From assembly GCA_001662425.1 (NCBI GenBank), contig BDDC01000182.1, positions 1 to 64,000 of the forward strand: DNA of 64,000 nt, written 5' to 3'. Position 1 is the first letter of the stretch; each line of letters opens with the position of its first letter. Below are positions 61,901 to 64,000 of the stretch, piece after piece. The position numbers and the translations under genes are program-made. The notes under the pieces were generated by a model that worked only from the letters and a program-made list of their open reading frames with translations, was not told the origin of the DNA and did not search any database. The stretch comes from Chlamydomonas sphaeroides (Eukaryota > Chlorophyta > Chlorophyceae > Chlamydomonadales > Chlamydomonadaceae).

Positions 61901-64000
61901 GAGGCCCTGCGTGTGGCAAAGGTGAGCTGTCAGCATGTCGGCTTGTCCGCCCCCATAGACACATGCACAGCAACACTCGCCTGAGCTGGTTGACCAGGGC
62001 CTGCAAGGGCGGTTTCAGGGCGGCGGCAGTGACGGCAGTCGCGTCAGGACAGACTGGTGGGGGTGGGGAGAGCTAGGTGACCGGCCGCCCGCCCCCTCAA
62101 CACGCACCTCCTGCTCGCCGACGCTGTTCCAGTAGGCGAGCAGCCCTCCCGCTGCGCTGCACCGAGACTGCGCAACGCTGTACACCACTTGCTCGGTGTA
62201 GTACTGCGACACACACACGGCGCGCGGCAGGCACCGATGTGTGTTTAATGTGTTCTTGATACGGCCGAATTAAGTAGGGTACCACCGGTTTGTGCGGGGG
62301 CGTCATGTTTAAAGAAGCCGACAACCTAACCACCCCACCTAGACCACCTTTGCTTGCCCGAGGGCGGGGCTTCCCCGCCTGCTGCCGCCAGTGCTGCAAC
62401 TCCATCCCCACCCCCACTCCGTTCGCTCCCTCACCAGGTAGTCGTAGCCCGAGTAACTCATGTTCCAGGACGACGGCTGCGCCCCAGGCCGCAGCTGGAC
62501 CTACATGCCGCGCCACAGCAAGCCGCCGAGCACACGCAGCGACCGCGCGCAGTGTTGGGTGTGTGACATGCGGGCCTAGCGCGTAGCGTAGCAGCCGTGT
62601 GGAGCGCCGTGTGTGGCTACGCAAGCGTGCACAGCCATGGGCGCCCGGGTTCTTATCATTATACAGTTCATTAATGTGTATGTAGGCCAAGCTGACGTTG
62701 GGTATCATGAACAAAACTCTAGCACAGCCGTGTGCGCCCTCCGCTTACGGATCCAGTGTCCTCGGTGCAGCGGGAGCGGGACGTCTGCCGCTTGCACCTG
62801 GCCAGGGCACGATTCGTGTAAGGATATCGGGCGGATTAATGAGCGGATAGCTGGCAAGCCCACTGCAACGATAGGCGGCTTACATGAAGGGTATCTCGGC
62901 CGAGCAGAGCATGTCATTCCAGATATTCTGTTGGTGGGGGCGCGCAGGCGGGGGTTATAAGGGCGTGTGCCGGCACTTGCAATTATGGGCCGAGTGCATG
63001 CGCGCTAGACTCTCTCACCGCAGTTGGGTCGGTCGATGGGTCCCTCTGCAAAGACAAATGTAAGAGCCCGCCGGGCATTCACAGGCATAAGACAGCGACT
63101 TGCGCACGTGCGCCCCACTAAATCAAGACGGGGGCGTTTCAGCGCTTGCGTGCAAATGCGCACACGGAACGTGCGTGGCCGCGATTGAGTATGCTATGCT
63201 GCGAGCCAGCCACCTAAGACAAATCCTTACGTTGCGCCACATCCAGACCTCGCCTGGGGTGCAGACGCAGCGCGAGTGAGATCAATAAGTGAAATGGAAT
63301 GGCAGCGTCGCTGTCCATGAATACCAGCGCACAAACATGTCGACGCCCATCTCACCGCATGACTCCGTGCCAAGGCCATTGGGCTCATCCGGGCCCCATT
63401 CAGCAAAGTGCAGCGGGGCGCCTGCGGGAGCACACGGCAGCACGTTGAGCGGCTGGGTTTGCTTGGCAACAGCGGAGCGTGCGGCGCCATGTACAGCCCG
63501 TGACCCACCCGTGGACCAGAGCCACGCCGTGGCGTTTGCGGGATCCCGAGTCAGGCCCATGAGGAACCTAGAGAAGCCAAGAGCGGTCGGCTGCGAAAAG
63601 GCGTGCCGGCGCAGCTGATTGGAGACATCCTGGAACTCCCGTGCGGTGTCCCAGTAGGCGAGGAGGCCGCCTGCGCTGTTGCATCGCTGCACAGCCATAC
63701 TGCGGGATTGCGCAGCCGGATGAAAGGTCAACGCTGGCTCACTGCCATGCCTTGACCGTACGAGCTCTATAAGTTTGAGGCCCCGGCCCCCCGCTGAGTG
63801 CAGGAACTTGCTTGGTCAAGGCACAACACATCAATCGACTGCCTGTCTAGCCCCACGGTGCACCTGTGTGTCGCAATGTCGTCATAGTAGAGGTATTCGA
63901 AGCCGCCTGCGGGCATGATGATGAGATGCATGGCCGTCAAGCGCTCATGTATGGTTGACTGTGCGCCGCTGCCCTGGCTCATCAGCTCAGTGGAGCGAGC
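43346..64000 (-). CDS. Giant cell-surface C-type lectin-like protein, type I membrane protein (5' end outside window)
   Basis: A single minus-strand gene filling over 20 kb, with at least 40 short exons. Order from N to C: four CTLDs (63990-59245); a Cys-rich segment (59060-58780); beta-type domains (58750-56290); further extracellular exons with FG-GAP-like pieces (for example 50100-50040, HPGMVGDGSDMIL); a conserved block (49150-44000); one membrane helix and a short basic tail (exon 43903-43346). The last 18 or so exons, from about 47700 down, join in phase with good splice sites. Their motifs (VTVTLADKDPGDQFLVA, PMFKTLAGRSRCPHEPNT, ELVLENK, VFNSLWPNR, YLPGDGIYVEYSELLDC) resemble a family of very large extracellular proteins I recall from algae and choanoflagellates; I can give no accepted name. 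The architecture implies a surface receptor or adhesion role, which is inference. The signal peptide would lie beyond base 64000. Confidence 0.8.
44002..47760 (-). other. Conserved extracellular block of the giant gene
   Basis: Phase-consistent exons include 46843-46734, 46631-46535, 46268-46144, 45959-45804, 45589-45555, 45451-45351, 45277-45183, 45087-45075, 44859-44731, 44622-44503, 44394-44321 and 44238-44002. Readable motifs are GIYLQLLGAPWVQDVFYWLD, TVTTLDISAYSQCPTL, LTCYRGCPEVSWQ, RINFVLLEDTSFGLATLEWQ, ADGEYLLRWVVVCDAE, VNISGVRDMAGNVP and PSGIATAGRRLMAWQHD. Cysteines recur in pairs, as expected for secreted domains. Confidence 0.8.
49729..49828 (+). repeat. Intronic dispersed repeat R1-like + R2, copy in giant gene
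   Basis: 49785-49828 matches the reverse complement of 22708-22747 (core GCGCAGAGGGAATGC). An R1-like GTGTGTTCAG lies at 49729. Read on the minus strand, the module order is the same as at 22708-22811. Confidence 0.6.
56290..58750 (-). other. Beta-sandwich/regulatory-like domains of giant gene
   Basis: Successive exons read EAFVALGEGSTPLERVGRDY, LKAGTPLQWRAFMRTDRNYP, LQIGLTYRYCVTVASDASSL, VTIMWAGKISGEVKTRMLTA with TIADDSGKYTLQLQ, and GVRICATVHPGNNSVGC with SQDDGAFTLAVGTGSLVRLE. The last two have the D-x-G-x-[FY]-x-L pattern of carboxypeptidase-regulatory-like (CarboxypepD_reg/SpaA-type) folds. The first three are fibronectin-III-like by pattern only. Confidence 0.5.
56687..56715 (+). repeat. 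Intronic dispersed repeat R1, copy in giant gene
   Basis: 29 bases; the first 23 are identical to 5976-5998. It lies in the intron between exons ending near 56824 and starting near 56492 on the minus strand. Confidence 0.8.
58780..59060 (-). other. Cys-rich segment of giant gene
   Basis: Exons read RCGDGIPWQGT and EECDLGSGNSADGICGANTC. The pattern C-G-D-G-I ... E-E-C-D-x-G-x-G ... D-G-I-C resembles DUF4215-type (CGDG...CDDGN) extracellular Cys-rich repeats. Confidence 0.5.
59245..60019 (-). other. C-type lectin-like domain A of giant gene
   Basis: Three in-phase exons: 60019-59862, a short one near 59733-59669 (AALLCRNALMAGELARVSSV) and 59561-59245. Motifs are HLYTLYAHTSVRTSWQQ, TQRLWLGAIDAL and NCTTGLGFIC. 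The EPN/QPD calcium-site triplet is absent, so carbohydrate binding is doubtful. Confidence 0.8.
60158..60779 (-). other. C-type lectin-like domain B of giant gene
   Basis: Exons 60779-60642 (TRYTLFNAPRSWESARAWC), 60525-60301 (SAVASMVWVGYRSSG ... WASGEPSEPVTSVANSCG) and 60215-60158 (IDTTCANIFKPLCE) join in phase. The EPN position reads EPS, so the site is imperfect. Confidence 0.85.
61100..62215 (-). other. C-type lectin-like domain C of giant gene
   Basis: VVYSVAQSRCSAAGGLLAYW (62190-62130), GASFWFGLQ (about 61785-61760), TWLWSNGAVQNTGPVSDW (about 61655-61600), AEPNDVYGIESCGQ (to 61449) and a Cys-rich end (about 61240-61100). The EPN triplet of mannose-type C-type lectins is present. Confidence 0.8.
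63356..63990 (-). other. C-type lectin-like domain D of giant gene
   Basis: GGFEYLYYDDIATH (about 63910-63870), then exon 63699-63356 with RCNSAGGLLAYWDTAREFQD, FLMGLTRDPANATAWLWSTG and HFAEWGPDEPNGLGTESCG. The canonical EPN triplet is followed by a Cys, so it probably binds calcium and mannose-type sugars. The domain continues 3' of 63356 in short exons. Confidence 0.85.

Noticed and set aside
27003..64000. Treating the SRCR and CTLD regions as one continuous gene
   Set aside because: The CTLD gene ends with a membrane helix and stop at 43346, and the SRCR gene begins with its own signal peptide at 32155.

Overview
The window is nuclear DNA of a chlorophyte alga, most likely in the volvocine/Chlamydomonas group. 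Supporting signs are intron-dense genes with GT-AG borders, very GC-rich coding and intron sequence on the left, TGTAA poly(A) signals, a ciliary enkurin/FAP106 gene, and secreted or membrane proteins built from scavenger-receptor (SRCR) and C-type lectin (CTLD) domains. All gene models were built by hand, matching reading frame, splice sites and splice phase. No rRNA, tRNA or CRISPR array was seen.

There are two assembly gaps. One (13242-13614) sits in a 7-bp tandem repeat inside an intron. The other (26955-26964) is a 10-N scaffold join. Left of the join the DNA is compact and very GC-rich; right of it the base composition is lower and genes are longer, so adjacency across the join is unproven.

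Left part, in order: a ceramide-kinase-type lipid kinase (minus, leaves the window at base 1); a 17-exon SET-domain lysine methyltransferase (plus); a plastid-type two-LysM protein with a C-terminal membrane segment (minus); an unrecognised 700-residue membrane/low-complexity protein (plus); enkurin/FAP106 (minus); a tandem-domain GTP cyclohydrolase I (minus); a SpoU/TrmJ-type RNA 2'-O-methyltransferase (plus); and an unidentified minus-strand gene cut by the join. Three gene pairs are head-to-head over about 200-310 bp and probably share bidirectional promoters.

Right part: a secreted protein with a signal peptide, three SRCR domains and an FG-GAP/VCBS-like segment (minus, 32155 down to the join); about 11 kb of repeat-rich DNA with one plausible leucine-zipper, Pro/Gly/Ala-rich gene; then a giant minus-strand gene filling 43346-64000 and running off the right edge. 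The giant gene encodes at least four CTLDs, a Cys-rich segment, regulatory-like beta domains, a conserved extracellular block and one C-terminal membrane helix with a short basic tail, so it looks like a type I cell-surface lectin.

The points most worth a second look are a dispersed repeat found inside introns of three unrelated genes on both contigs, the split catalytic motifs of the GTP cyclohydrolase, a perfect 23-bp-arm hairpin, a GC-AG intron and a 13-nt microexon. I did not find a clearly new multi-gene system.
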